The notes under the pieces: generated by a model
The model's database searches: none
What the model was told of the DNA's origin: nothing
The model's input: the letters and a program-made list of their open reading frames with translations, nothing else
Shown: one piece after another, positions 42,129-51,814 of the stretch
Layout of the letters: each line of letters begins with the position of its first letter
Numbering within the stretch: position 1 is the stretch's first letter
From: Prorocentrum cordatum
Taxonomy: Eukaryota; Sar; Dinophyceae; Prorocentrales; Prorocentraceae
DNA: 61,315 nucleotides
Direction: 5' to 3'
Assembly: GCA_963575745.1 (NCBI GenBank)
Contig: CAUYUJ010015946.1
Coordinates: forward strand, 222,189-283,503
Program-made: the position numbers and the translations under genes

Positions 42129-42485
42129 TCATCCTCCCTCCTCTTCCTCCTCATCCTCCTCTATCGGCCCAGCTCCGATCGCCGCTCGGCCCCCCTGGTG
42201 CGGCTGGCGGCAGAAGTACCGAATACTGCCTATGATGTCCTTCACCGTATTCTTCGACATCACAGGCATCATCTTGCCCTTTTCCTCGGTGCGGCGCGCT
42301 TCCTCCATCATCTGCCGCGCATGGTCGACGAGCATCTGGCCCTTGACTCCAACCGCGCGTGCATGGCGGCAGCGATTGCGCCGCTCGTTGGACCGCACCG
42401 CCATGGTCGCCCAGCTCCAAGCACTGCCATCCGTCGCGATGAGCTCGAAGTCATCGACGTCGTACTTGCCCGCGATGCTCGCCAT
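42129..42485 (-). CDS. Small protein of unknown function
   Basis: An ATG at 42485 opens MASIAGKYDVDDFELIATDG then SAWSWATMAVRSNERRN, VKGQMLVDHARQMMEEARR, NTVKDIIGSIRYFCRQP and an acidic EEDEEEEEGG tail (about 118 residues). The frame continues 18 codons upstream to a GTG, but the ATG is preferred. It lies about 360 bp upstream of the transposase-like gene on the same strand and could be its 5' exon. The C-terminal Glu run is encoded by a GAG microsatellite and may be the start of an intron. No family recognised. Confidence 0.45.
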   Translation of the reverse strand: MASIAGKYDVDDFELIATDGSAWSWATMAVRSNERRNRCRHARAVGVKGQMLVDHARQMMEEARRTEEKGKMMPVMSKNTVKDIIGSIRYFCRQPHQGGRAAIGAGPIEEDEEEEEGG

Positions 42486-42607
42486 AGCGGCGCAAGACCG
42501 CGAAGGGGGCACGACCTCGAGCGGCTCTCCTTGAGCCACAAAGACTACGGATGAGGGGTGGGACGGTGGCGGATCATGTCATTGGGAAACGCGAGAGAAC
42601 GGTGCGA

Positions 42608-42830
42608 GCGCGATGGGCAGCAAAGGCGGCATCCCCGCCAAATGAAGGCAAGGCGGCATGTCCGCCAAGGGCTTGCGAGGGTGGACAGGCGGCATCCCCG
42701 CCAAACGAAGGGCTGCAGTGGTAACGAGTGGGATGGCGATGACAACGAAGGAACTGTTTTTTTCCACCAACAATAGCAATTGTACGAAACCACACACCTC
42801 GTCATGAGCGGCCCAACTGCCGCCCCTGCC
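42608..42830. repeat. About 220-bp direct repeat (copy 1) with three hairpins
   Basis: GCGCGATGGGCAGCAAAGGC, three GGCGG-loop-CCGCC hairpins, GGCTTGCGAGGGTGGA, ACTAGCAATTGTACGAAA-like words and CAACTGCCGCCCCTGCC. It matches 42999-43217 in order and at most positions. Confidence 0.85.
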
Positions 42831-42990
42831 AAGGAGCTGCTTCGCCTCTGCTTCGTCTCCGACCGCCGATCGATGGGGTTCCCAACGGTGTCGCTGGCCT
42901 TCGCGAGCCGCAGCTCGCGCGGTAGGATCTCGAGCAGGACGCGCTCGGGCAGGAGGGAGTTATGCAAGCGCTTCGCCTCGCCAAGTGAGG
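42831..42990 (-). pseudogene. Fragment related to the proline-rich gene
   Basis: The minus strand reads EAKRLHNSLLPERVLLEILP then RELRLAKASDTVGNPIDRRSE. The VGNPIDxRSE segment and about 34 underlying bases match the gene at 47658-48542 (VGNPIDWRSE). The fragment is trapped between two 220-bp direct repeats, so it is likely a duplicated, truncated copy; it could instead be an exon of a neighbour. Confidence 0.45.
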
Positions 42991-42998
42991 CATCGGAG

Positions 42999-43217
42999 CG
43001 CGATGAGCAGCAAAGGCGGCACCTCCGCCAAATGAAGGCAAGGCGGCATGTCCGCCAAGGGCTTGCGAGAGTGGAACGGCGGCGTCCCCGCCAAACGAAG
43101 GGCTGCGGTGGCAACGAGTGGGGTGGCGATGACAACGAAGAAATGTGGTTTCACCAACACTAGCAATTGTACGAAATCACACACCTCGTCATGAGCGGCC
43201 CAACTGCCGCCCCTGCT
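42999..43217. repeat. About 220-bp direct repeat (copy 2)
   Basis: See 42608-42830. Loops of the hairpins differ between copies (CACCT, CATGT, CGTCC against CATCC, CATGT, CATCC) while the GGCGG/CCGCC stems are unchanged. Confidence 0.85.
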
Positions 43218-43319
43218 CACGAGCGGCCCAGCGGCCGCGGCTTATGCGGGTCCTACTCCACCTGCTAGGGCACCTTTTTCAGGCCGTACGTCATGAGGTA
43301 CTGGGCCACCATGGGGCAC

Positions 43320-45205
43320 TCAGGTGCTGTGCTTCTGCGCCTCCTTGAGCACCCCCGCGATGGCCCTCGCCGCCGAGCTCGCATCCTTCTGGATGTTGAT
43401 GGCCTCGTCCTGCGTGATCGTCAACGCCACGCCGCTGTGCGCGCGCTTCTGCGCCACCGCTTTTCATGACTGCCACAGACTTCCTCGCCGCCTTCGCGTT
43501 CTTCACAGCCCATGACGGCACCTTGTCCGCCTTCTCATGCTCGAGGTACCCGTCCAGCTCTGTATCGGGCTTCGTTGCGGTGCCGATCCACTTCAGCGCC
43601 AGGTTCTTCTCCTGCGTCTCCTTCTTGGCCTGCTCGGCATTCTCCCTCGCCTCCTGCCGCCTCCGCTCCTTCTCAGCGTCCTTATCCCTGCGGAGCCTTC
43701 GGGGTTGTCCGAAAATGACAACACTTCGAGCCGAGCGAAATCAATAACCCGATCCGAACCTGAAGAGTTGAACGGAAACCGAAAACGAATGCGAAGCCCA
43801 GGCGACACCCCTGCGTTGAAGCCCCAAACGGCCTGCTCTTGCTCCTGTCCTTGCTCTTGCCGCGGCTCTTGCTCCTGCCCTTGCGGCGGCTCTTGCTCCT
43901 GTCGCGGTCGCCGCGCGAGCGGCTCCTGCTGCGGTTGGTGTCGCGACGTCTGTCGCGGCGTCTGCTCCTGCTGTCGCGCCTGCCCCTGCTGTCGCGCCTG
44001 CTCATGCTGCGCCTCCTCCTCCTGCGGCTGTCAGACCTGCGCCTGCGGCGCCGCCTGGATCTGGACATGTCGCTCTCGTCGCTTCTGTCGCCCTTGTCGC
44101 CGTCGTGCTCTGCGACGCCAGTCGAGGCCGCTGCCTGCGGGCCGCCCTGCTTCGCCTGCGTCCTCTTATCGGTGTACAGCTCGTTGCGCACTGCGGCCTC
44201 CGCTGTCTCGCTCCAGGCCGCCTCCAATTGCGGCCTGTACGCCCACTCCCCGAGATCAGGTATCCACCTCTTATCCGGCACATTATGTTCTATCTTTTTC
44301 GCGTCGAAGCCGTCGTGCGCCCACTTCCTCAGCGGAAGGTGCTTGCCACCCTTGCGGACGCGCTCCTCCTCCATCCGTTGGACAGTGATTGAGCTGGCCA
44401 CGAAGGCTTCAATGCGATCGAGGTTCGACTGCCCAGGATCTTCTGCCAGATCCTTGTAGAGCTGCTGCTTGAACTCGCTCTTCATTTTGGCGAAACACTT
44501 TGGCGGCCACTGTCCGAACCTCCGAGAAAGGCGCACCCCGTTCGTGTTGCACGCGTCGCACTGGTAAGTCGACTGACCCTTCGCTCTGATCCTGTAGTTG
44601 CACTCTTTCGCCGTGCGACAGCAGCGGTTGCAGCGCGCGATGCTATCCCCGATGCCATGCACATCCACGAACTCCCCTACCTGGGGAGCGCCTGCTGGCG
44701 GATCGTCCTGAGCTGCCTCTTCCTCCTCCGCCTGCGGCGCTGCCGCCTCGGGCGGGCGCTCTTCATTCGTATGTGCAGCATCGGGCGAGTGCCTCTCAAC
44801 CTTGGCCACCACGCCCTGCGGTGAAGCCTCTTCCTCCTCAAGCTCACGCTTGGCACTCTCAAGCTCGTCCTGTTTGACGCCGAGCTCGGAACCAATCTCG
44901 TCGCCGCGCTCCTCGGAGCCCGATGCCGCCTCTGACGCTGCGTCGTCCGGCTCCGGTGGCAAAGCCGCTGCGCCCTGAGGAGGCAGTTCTTCGGCGGGAG
45001 CTGCGGCTGACGCAGCTCTGCGAGCCGTCCTCCTCAACGCTGCGGGGTGCTTGCCTTTGTCCTTGCCTTTGCTGTTCCCGCGTGCCTTCGGCGGCCCTGC
45101 ATCGGTCAATGCGAGCGGCGGCGCAAGCTGTCCAGTCAGTGTCATCTGCGCCCCCGATGGCTTAGCTTTCCCACGGGGCTTCGCTGCGGGCGCCTCGGCC
45201 ATCAC
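43320..45205 (-). CDS. Cys-cluster protein with RS-rich C-terminal region
   Basis: Start ATG at 45205. Residues 1-170 are low complexity (Ala/Pro/Glu) with a charged stretch at 107-126. A Cys cluster follows (C192, C195, C202, C216, C219; RCNRCCRTAKEC ... YQCDACN), probably zinc-binding. Residues 220-350 are mixed and globular (FGQWPPKCFAKMKSEFKQQL, WIPDLGEWAYRPQLEAAW). Residues 380-458 are an SR/RS-rich region. A 145-bp GC-AG intron is clear at 43688-43832 (AGCAG|GCC ... CCGCAG|GGAT). It keeps the frame and leads to DKDAEKERRRQEARENAEQ, then ALKWIGTATKPDTELDGYLE. A one-base excess in the AAAA run at 43462-43465 must be ignored to reach VAQKRAHSGVALTITQDEA and the stop at 43320. RS-rich tails are typical of RNA-binding or splicing proteins; the role here is unknown. 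Confidence 0.65.
43688..43832 (-). other. GC-AG intron, 145 bp
   Basis: Minus strand GAGCAG|GCCGTTT ... GGCTCCGCAG|GGATAAG. Removing it restores one reading frame between SKDRSKSR and DKDAEKERR, the strongest single proof of splicing in the window. Confidence 0.7.
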
Positions 45206-45274
45206 TTCCTTGTTTTTTTTTTCGGCCTGGCTGCTCCGAACATCACTGCCAGAGAATGCTGCTGGTGATCTTCA

Positions 45275-45600
45275 GCGGGCGGCGTCCCCGCCATGGCGGC
45301 GCGGCCGCCTTGGCGCGCGAGAAGCCGCGCGTCGCGCGCGGCCGCGTGCTGTCGAGAGAACTGCTGCCAAGATGAGATGGACGCGAAGCGATGACGAAGA
45401 AAACGCGCGGTGAGTGAGGCGGGGTAGCCGCCAGCGGACTAGCCGCTTCAAAGATGGAGGGAGGGGTGGAGGGAGGTATGAAGAGGGCGGCATATCCGCC
45501 AGCGGACTCGCCGCTTGAGAGGGCGCAGGGGTGCGGCGAGGGAGGCGGATTGGCCGCCAGCGGACTGGCCGCTCAAAGCGTGGCGGACGCACGAGGTGAT
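45275..45600. repeat. Hairpin cluster between genes
   Basis: GGCGGCGTCCCCGCC and GGCGGCGCGGCCGCC at 45278-45310. GGCGGCATATCCGCC (45487) and GGCGGATTGGCCGCC (45541) are each followed by AGCGGACT(C/G)GCCGC. This lies upstream of the RS-protein gene. Confidence 0.8.
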
Positions 45601-45639
45601 GCGGATGCTGAAATGAATTGCGCGTGCCATGGCAACCAC

Positions 45640-45815
45640 GCAAAATTGACATCATGTTATCATATGTTATCATATGTTTTCAGGCGTGTGATAACACCGT
45701 GCTAACACCTGATAACACCTGGCAGCATTTTTATCAGGTGTTATCAGGTGTTATCAGGTGTTATCAGTCGCGCGATAACATCTGCTAACCTATGATAACA
45801 TCCAACGTTTGTTTG
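45640..45815. repeat. TTATCAGGTG / CACCTGATAA cluster
   Basis: GTTATCAGGTGTTATCAGG occurs in tandem at 45730-45765, with inverted ATAACACCTG copies just before it and diverged GTTATCATATG and GATAACATC copies on both sides. The units are 10-11 bp and can pair into long hairpins. Possible regulatory or recombination site; no function shown. Confidence 0.75.
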
Positions 45816-45894
45816 CCACAAGCATGGCGGCGGCGTAGCGGCACGTCCGCCGAGTTAGTTAAGCGGAGCAGCAGGGGCGGAGCGGCGCCCTGCG

Positions 45895-46040
45895 CTACCG
45901 ACCGCGGGAGGCGCCGCGTGCTTCAAACCGCTGCCTGAGCGGCAGCGAAGAGACGGGCGAGCGCGGAAGCGAGGCGCGTTGCCTGAGCGGCAGTGGAGAG
46001 ACGGGCGAGCGCGCGCGAACGGGGCGCGCTGCCTGAGCGT
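45895..46040. repeat. Tandem CTGCCTGAGCGGCAG repeats
   Basis: Two to three units of about 55 bp with GCCTGAGCGGCAG and GAGACGGGCGAGCGCG. Bases 46041-46430 hold no gene. Confidence 0.6.
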
Positions 46041-46488
46041 CATCATATGCAAGGCGATGGGGGGGTGGGCGGACATGGCGATGCAGCACGTCCAAAAAAT
46101 AGCCGCACTCATTCTTTATGCGGATGCAGTTTTCTCCATCCAACCCTCTTGCCAAATCCCATCCAACCGCCCACCTGTCTTATCCGCCAAAGTTCCCTCA
46201 CCTTCCTCCCGCTTCGCTCGTCCACTCGCCCCCCATATCGCCTTGCATTGGGGGGCGGCTACTCGGCCGCCTGCGTGGCCAAAAGTCACCTCGGCGTGGC
46301 GGCCTTCACGAATTGAGTGCGGATGGAGTGTGTGGGGATGTCCTAATTTGTTCTGACACAGGGGTGTGGATTGAAATGACTTTGGAGGGGTGGGAGGGGG
46401 GCGTGTAGGGCCGACGCGTCGCGCCGCCTGCGCGAATGAGGCTACTGATGCTGAGGCGACATCAGTGCTGCCAGCCGTGCACCTGCAC

Positions 46489-47127
46489 CTACGAGGTCGC
46501 GCTGCGCGCCAGCCAGCTCGCGAGCACGTCCTCGCACTCGGCGATGCATTGCTTCTCTTGGCGGAAAGCGTTCACCGCGCGCTCCGCTATCTGGGCGCAC
46601 ATCTGCGTCGCAGTACGCGCGCGGCGCAACGAGTCGGGCACAGCCTGGCACTGGGTGCCGTTGAGCACCACGATGCTATCGGGCGACATCTGGCTGGCCA
46701 ACGCCGTGGACATCCTCATGCCCGCCGTGGCTGACGAAGCTGCGCCTGACGATCCGCTGCCCTCCGAGAGCGCGTCCTTCAGCTGGTGCGAGCGCTCCGC
46801 GCGGGATTGTGGAGGAGCTGGCGCCAGCTCGACCTTCGGCGCCCCCTTGCGCCTTTTGGCGGGGCCCCAGTTGGCCTTCTCCCCCTCCCATTGGCGCCGC
46901 TCCGCGAGGTCGGCTTCCCAAGAGTCGGGAACGACTGCGAGAGCAGCTGCCTCCGCTTCTTCCTCGCTCAAGTCGTGGTACGGCGACGCGCGAAGGTGGT
47001 TCACCAGCTTGCCCCTGGCCGCCTCCTCTGTCTCTCCCTGGAACCACTTGCCGCCCCTTTTGCAGACGCTGCTCTGTGGGCACTTGAAGCCGAACATGAT
47101 GGACTTCTCGCCCTGCTGGCCTGCCAT
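46489..47127 (-). CDS. Small C/H zinc-finger-like protein
   Basis: ATG at 47127, 212 residues, stop TAG. Near the N-terminus is FKCPQSSVCKRGGKWF ... KLVNHLRASPYH, giving C16, C22, H44, H51 (C-x5-C-x21-H-x6-H), a plausible single zinc site. The middle is Glu/Ala- and Lys-rich (PAKRRKGAPKVE could be a nuclear signal), and the C-terminus is helical (QIAERAVNAFRQEKQC). I recall similar C..C....H..H proteins among dinoflagellate gene models, without a search. A single uninterrupted frame. It would fit a DNA-binding accessory factor. Confidence 0.6.
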   Translation of the reverse strand: MAGQQGEKSIMFGFKCPQSSVCKRGGKWFQGETEEAARGKLVNHLRASPYHDLSEEEAEAAALAVVPDSWEADLAERRQWEGEKANWGPAKRRKGAPKVELAPAPPQSRAERSHQLKDALSEGSGSSGAASSATAGMRMSTALASQMSPDSIVVLNGTQCQAVPDSLRRARTATQMCAQIAERAVNAFRQEKQCIAECEDVLASWLARSATS

Positions 47128-47284
47128 GGCAGCGACGCCGCCGAGCCGCGAGCCGCGGCTAGCACAGAAGCCGCTGGGCCGCGAGCCTGTGCGCGCCTAG
47201 ATTCGGGCCGATACAGCGTCCCAGCAACAAAAACATACTTGTGTAAGAGGCGCGATGGCATCGCAAATTTCGGGATGCCAGCAG

Positions 47285-47500
47285 GCGGCGGCGGCGGCGG
47301 TTTAGCCGCCCATGGAGGGCTCAGGGCGGCGTGGCCGCCAAGGGGGGGCCCAGGGCGGTTTAGCCGCCAATGGGTGGCTCAGGGAAGGACTGGTGTTTTT
47401 TTTTGTTGTCCAACCGCATGGAACAAACCCGATGCGCCGATGCTCTTATCTGAACGGCGGTTGTCCGCCAGGCGGGGAGAGACGGCGCGTCCGCCAATGA
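47285..47500. repeat. Hairpin cluster between genes
   Basis: GGCGGTTTAGCCGCC (twice), GGCGGCGTGGCCGCC and GGCGGTTGTCCGCC, linked by CATGGAGGGCTCA-like spacers. Confidence 0.8.
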
Positions 47501-47657
47501 GATAGATCGGCAACGAAGAGAGGGGGGGAGAGATGAGATGAGGCGAGGCGGGGAGATGCGGCGCGTCATGACGCGCCAGCGCGGGTAGCTGCAACCATCC
47601 GCGCTCGAATTACGGAAGCTATGCACCTCAGCCCGCCTGCAGGTCCACACGATCACC

Positions 47658-48542
47658 CTACAAGAAGACATTTGGGCGGGCGGGCGGGTGCGGCTTCGCT
47701 GGCGGTGGTGCCATCTTGCTTGTCGGCTGCAGCCGACTCCTTGCCCTCGGCCGCACCGTGCTGGGCTTCCCTGCTGGCGGCTGCATGGTCTTCGGCGGCG
47801 GCGGCCCCATGGCCTTCCGCGGCGGGGGCGGAACTGGAGGGTTCATCTTGCCAGTGGCCCTCCACGGCGCCTGCTGAGGCATCGTCTTGGGCAAGTTCGG
47901 CGCCTTGGGCTCCCGCGGCATCAGCTGAGGCTTGGGGACGTGCGCCTCGCGCACCCGCGGCGCTGCCTTGCTGCCGGGCAGCTTCGCGTACATCTCGCGC
48001 TTTGCGCCGCCTCGGTTCCCCCAGCGCTTCGCATTGGCGCGCCACGCCTGGCCCTGCCACGTCTGCGGCCCGCCCATGGCGGGGCCAGGCGGGCCGCGGT
48101 CGCGGAACTTCTTGTAGTCGTACTTCACCTGGTACTCCTTGAGCACGGCGAGCACGTTCTCCGACCGCCAGTCGATGGGGTTACCAACGGGGTCGTTCAG
48201 CCAGGCTCGCAGCTGCGTCCTGAACGCCTCCACCGCGCTGGGAGGCGCCTCCACCGCCTCGGGGGGCCCCTCCACCACAGGCGTCGCGCCCCGCATGTGC
48301 GACGCGAGCTCCTGCGCGAGAGCCGAGGGCGGGGTGCGTTGTTGTCCACGCCCGCAAGGTCGGAGAGCAACTGCATCGCTGGCCCGAACATCTCCTGCGC
48401 CGAATCGCCAAAACAGTTCGACCGAGAGCGGCCAGCCAGTTTCGCGCGCGATGCGCGCGTCCCTGGCGCCCGCACGCGGGGCCACTTGTTTTGGCGATGC
48501 AGCTGCCTCCAGCGCGTCGAACGCGCTGCCGCTGTCTGCCAT
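47658..48542 (-). CDS. Proline-rich basic protein, two compensating frameshifts
   Basis: ATG at 48542 (MADSGSAFDALEAAASP), about 294 codons to 47658. A segment RTQLRAWLNDPVGNPIDWR, SENVLAVLKEYQVKYDYKK is well mixed; the last 150 residues are Pro/Lys/Arg-rich (QAWRANAKRWGNRGG, PPPPRKAMGPPPP) as in nucleic-acid-binding tails. Between about 48415 and 48340 the frame looks wrong: the neighbouring frame reads DSAQEMFGPAMQLLSDLAG there, and the original resumes at SALAQELASHMRG. Two indels, real or assembly errors, would explain this. An open frame extends upstream of the ATG but is Arg/Pro-rich and unlikely. Function unknown. Confidence 0.5.
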   Translation of the reverse strand: MADSGSAFDALEAAASPKQVAPRAGARDARIARETGWPLSVELFWRFGAGDVRASDAVALRPCGRGQQRTPPSALAQELASHMRGATPVVEGPPEAVEAPPSAVEAFRTQLRAWLNDPVGNPIDWRSENVLAVLKEYQVKYDYKKFRDRGPPGPAMGGPQTWQGQAWRANAKRWGNRGGAKREMYAKLPGSKAAPRVREAHVPKPQLMPREPKAPNLPKTMPQQAPWRATGKMNPPVPPPPRKAMGPPPPKTMQPPAGKPSTVRPRARSRLQPTSKMAPPPAKPHPPARPNVFL

Positions 48543-48789
48543 GGCCGCGGCCGCAGTGCGAGGCGCCGAGCGCGACGCGGTGGCTGCGGCGCAGCCTCGG
48601 CGCGCGGGCCCCAGCCCCCGCGTCGGCGCGAAAGGGGGGGCCGACCCCGCGCGAGCTCGCGGGCACCCGCGGGCCGCGGGCTTGAACCGAAATGGAATCG
48701 GACGCGGAAGCGAGACTTCGGGAGGAGGGGGAGGGGGTTGCCCATGGACCCATTGAAGTCTTGGAGCTCCTCGAGCCCTCGGGAGCCTC

Positions 48790-51406
48790 TCAGAAGGGCC
48801 CCGCTGGTTCTTGCGACGGGGTCTCGGGGGAGGGGGCAGAGTGAGGGTGGCATTGGGAACCAGAAATATAAGTGAACTGACGTCCCTTTGAATGTGCAGG
48901 TCTTGGTTCACTTGTTTTCGTCGTTAAAAGGGCGGTGGCAACGTCAGTACCTTCGCGCGCGCCCAGGCCATTCTGGGTGAACGCCTTCGCCGTTCGAGCA
49001 GTGGGCGTCTCCCCGACGTTAGTTGGCGTGGGATCCAGTGCCTGACAGCGGAGAGGGGGGCGCAGGGACGTGGCGCGGGGGCGCGGAGTGGGCCGATTAG
49101 GGGAGGGGGGCGGCGGCATGTCCGCCTGAAGGGCGGGGGAGCGCAAAGGAGTGGGGCGGGGGCGGCATATCCGCCACGAGTTGGAAGATGAGAAGGCTGC
49201 GCTACAAGGCGGCATATCCGCCACGAGGCGGCATATCCGCCACGACCTTTTTGTTCTCCCGAGGCTGCCCCGTTGGCCTGGAGAGTTGAAGAGTTGTAGC
49301 GCGAATTGCTCGCCGCGCGCCCTCGCGGCGAGCTCCTTCTTGACCAGCTCCTCCGCCTCCGCGATGGCCCTGGCCTCGGAGCGATCGGGCGCAACGAGAC
49401 AGCAGCGGGCGGATGGGGGCGTCGAGGCAGGGGCGAACATGAAGAGAGCGCGGGGGAGGGCGTCGAGAAGGGCGTCGGTGAGAATCTGGCCTTGTCGGCC
49501 TCATCGCCCGCGATGTACTTCAGGCTGACGTTGCTGCCAGGGGCGCCGATCCTGCCGCTGCGGAACTGCACCTGGGGGGCGGAGCAACGATGAACAGTCG
49601 CCTGACAGGCGGCGGGCGCGCAAACTGCGACCCCGGCGGAGCTGCTGGGAATCGCCGCGCGCGCCCGACGCCTCATCGGTGGGAGGTTCAGCCCCGCTCG
49701 CCAAGTTGCGCGTGGTCTGCATCTCCCACCTCGGCTTCGCCCACTTGCGCTGCTTGTCCTTCTCAGCCGCGCCGTCCGTATTCTTGCCCGTGGGGAGCGG
49801 CGTCTTCTTCTTAGCCACGTTGCCCGTGGCAGGCGGCGTCGTCTTCTTTGCCGCGTTGTCCTTGCCGGGCGGCGTCGTCTTCTTAGCAGCATTGCCCGTG
49901 GCAGGCGTGGGGGCCTTCGCCGCCTCGGCGTTCTTTTTCGTCTTGACCGCATTCGTCCTCTTATCCATGGCCGCGACCATGGCCAGAGCCGCCTCCGTCG
50001 GGGTCTTCTTCAGAGAGCCTACGGCGATGCCGACCTTCTCAGCCTTGGGCGGCGGCGTCACGGCGACGATGCCGAAGTCGGAGTCGGAGCCGAGATCGAT
50101 CGGCAATTCATGCTTCTTCTGCTTCTTCGCCGCGCGGCTCTTGCTGATCGAGGCCGTCTGGGCGGCGGCGGTGCTCAATAACGGCTGACAGTCGGCGGGT
50201 TTGCCGCCATCGTGTGCCGCCAGCTGCTGCGTCGACGGCGCATCCGAACTCCCCGCCGCCATCGAAAGCTGGTGGTTCGAACCTGCTCGTTCTTGCAACG
50301 GCTCCTGCGGCTGCTGCGTCTGCGAGCGGTCGATCAGCTGGATGGCTGGGTTGGGCCAGCGGCCGCCGCTGCGCGAAAGCCCCACCTGAAATCAGGCGGA
50401 TCACCGCCGAACGAAAATATCCCCCCCCCCCCCATCCCCCTAGGGGGATGGGGGGGGGAATATTTCACAACACGCCCTCCATCCAGGCATCCAGAAACGT
50501 ACCCCGCGCCGATCCAGGAACCCACCCCTCGACCCAATACCAGGTGTCCCGCGGGGGAATGCGTTCTGTTATTCCCCGTGGAGCCGTCGGCCAGCGCCCA
50601 GAGAACGAATCGGCCGCCGCGATGGGGAGGTGCTGCTGAGGAGAGCCGCCGCCTGGGCCGTGGGATGGCTGCAGCCCGCCGCGGGCGGGCGCAGGCGCGG
50701 GCAGCGCGAGGTGGCCGCTCTTCTTCCCTGCGCGGAGATTAATCAGCTTCGCAATCGTCACCATCTCGACGGGATTTATCTGCGGCGCCGTCGCTCCAAC
50801 ACCTGGCGGGAAGGCGTCGACGTACGTGATGGGGTACTGAGACTGGAGCCTCCCAGGCGTGATGGGGAGAGCCTGGATGCCATCCCTGGGCGGCGGCATC
50901 GTCGCCACGAGATTCTTGAACGAGGATTTCACTGTGGCCAGATATGACTGCAACAGCTCCCTCGTGATCTCGCCCGTCTCCACGCCTGTCTGCTTGCACG
51001 CCGGCAACAAGAATGCTGCCATATTGGCGGCCGTCGGGCAGCTCGGATGCCTCAGGCCAAGCGCCCCGAGGTGCTCTGAGAACGCCGCCATCTTGGCAGT
51101 GAAGCCCGAATGCGGCGAGAGCACGAACTCCCACAACTGAGGCGTCAGAAATTCAATGAACCCCTCGTAGTTCTGGAGCTTCCTCCCCTGCAGGCTGCCC
51201 GACGACAGAGCCTGCAAGAAGTCTCCCAGCTCGGACTGCGCCCACCCCGCGCCGCCGCCCAAAGCAGCAAACTGCGCACTCTGGAGCTGCGACCAGCGCT
51301 GGGACGTCGCCGCCTGGATGCAGGCAGGAAGGTGCTCCGTCGCACTGCCGCGCGCTACGAACGCCGCCCGCGCCTCCTCCAGGCGGCCTCGAAGGATGCC
51401 CTCCAT
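48790..51406 (-). CDS. Helical protein of unknown function, four exons
   Basis: ATG at 51406. Exon 1 (51406-50474) is mostly alpha-helical, with a distinctive core at residues 78-170 (LQNYEGFIEFLTPQLWEFVL, AAFSEHLGALGLRHPSCPT, ELLQSYLATVKSSFKNLV); I recall this kind of core from many dinoflagellate gene models. An 88-bp GT-AG intron (50386-50473) joins MEG to VGLSRSGGRWP in phase 0. Exon 2 (50385-49672) is Lys/Thr-rich, with repeated NAAKKTTPP blocks. A 100-bp GC-AG intron (49572-49671) leads to exon 3, VQFRSGRIGAPGSNVSLK. A single-base frameshift near 49497 must be crossed to reach LTDALLDALPRALFMF and AEAEELVKKELAARARGEQF. Intron 3 (49042-49246) opens with hairpins, and the last exon is uncertain in frame (stop at 48924 or 48790). 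Confidence 0.55.
49042..49246 (-). other. Intron containing four hairpins
   Basis: Minus strand AAAAAG|GTCGTGGCGG ... CTGTCAG|GCAC. Four GGCGG-loop-CCGCC hairpins (49108, 49161, 49209, 49226 on plus), the first only six bases after the donor. Confidence 0.55.
49572..49671 (-). other. GC-AG intron, 100 bp
   Basis: Minus strand GATGAG|GCGTCGG ... CCCCCCAG|GTGCAG, phase 0 on both sides. Confidence 0.5.
50386..50473 (-). other. 88-bp intron that is mostly one hairpin
   Basis: Minus strand GAGGGC|GTGTTG ... GATTTCAG|GTGGGG. Inside, AAATATTCCCCCCCCCATCC pairs with the G-run arm ending ATATTT, centred on CCCCCTAGGGGG. A GGCGGTGATCCGCC hairpin sits just before the acceptor. Confidence 0.65.
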
Positions 51407-51529
51407 GGCAGCGATGCGGCGCGACCGCGCGCCGAGCGGAGTGCGCGACTCCCCGCGCGCGCACGCCGCCCGAAGCCCTCGGAGGAGGGCTCGCCAAAAA
51501 CGGCTCGAGCCAATGCGCGTGCGACGGAC

Positions 51530-51700
51530 ATATCCTACTCCTGCTCTTCCTGCTCCTCCTCCTCCTCCCCCTCCTCCTCCTCCTCCTCCTCCTCCTCCTC
51601 CTCCTCCTCCTCCCCCTCCTCCTCCTCCTCCTCCTCCTCCTCCTTCCTCCTCTCCCTCCTCCTCCTCCTCCTCCTCCTGGGTGAGGGGGGGCGCAGGGGG
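51530..51700. repeat. CTC microsatellite
   Basis: CTC triplets with CCCCTC interruptions, upstream of the helical-protein gene. Confidence 0.9.
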
Positions 51701-51814
51701 GAGGGTGTCGAAGGGGGGGCGGGGGAGGGGGTGCCGAAGGGTGCGCGGGGGGGAAGAAGAGAGCTATGGGGGAGGGTGGGTGAAGGAGAGGCCAGGGAGG
51801 GGAGGGGGGAAAGG

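Noticed and set aside
45050-45500. Plus-strand genes overlapping the RS-protein gene
   Set aside because: Their Leu/Ser/Cys-rich sequences are complements of the better supported minus-strand frame with its intron.
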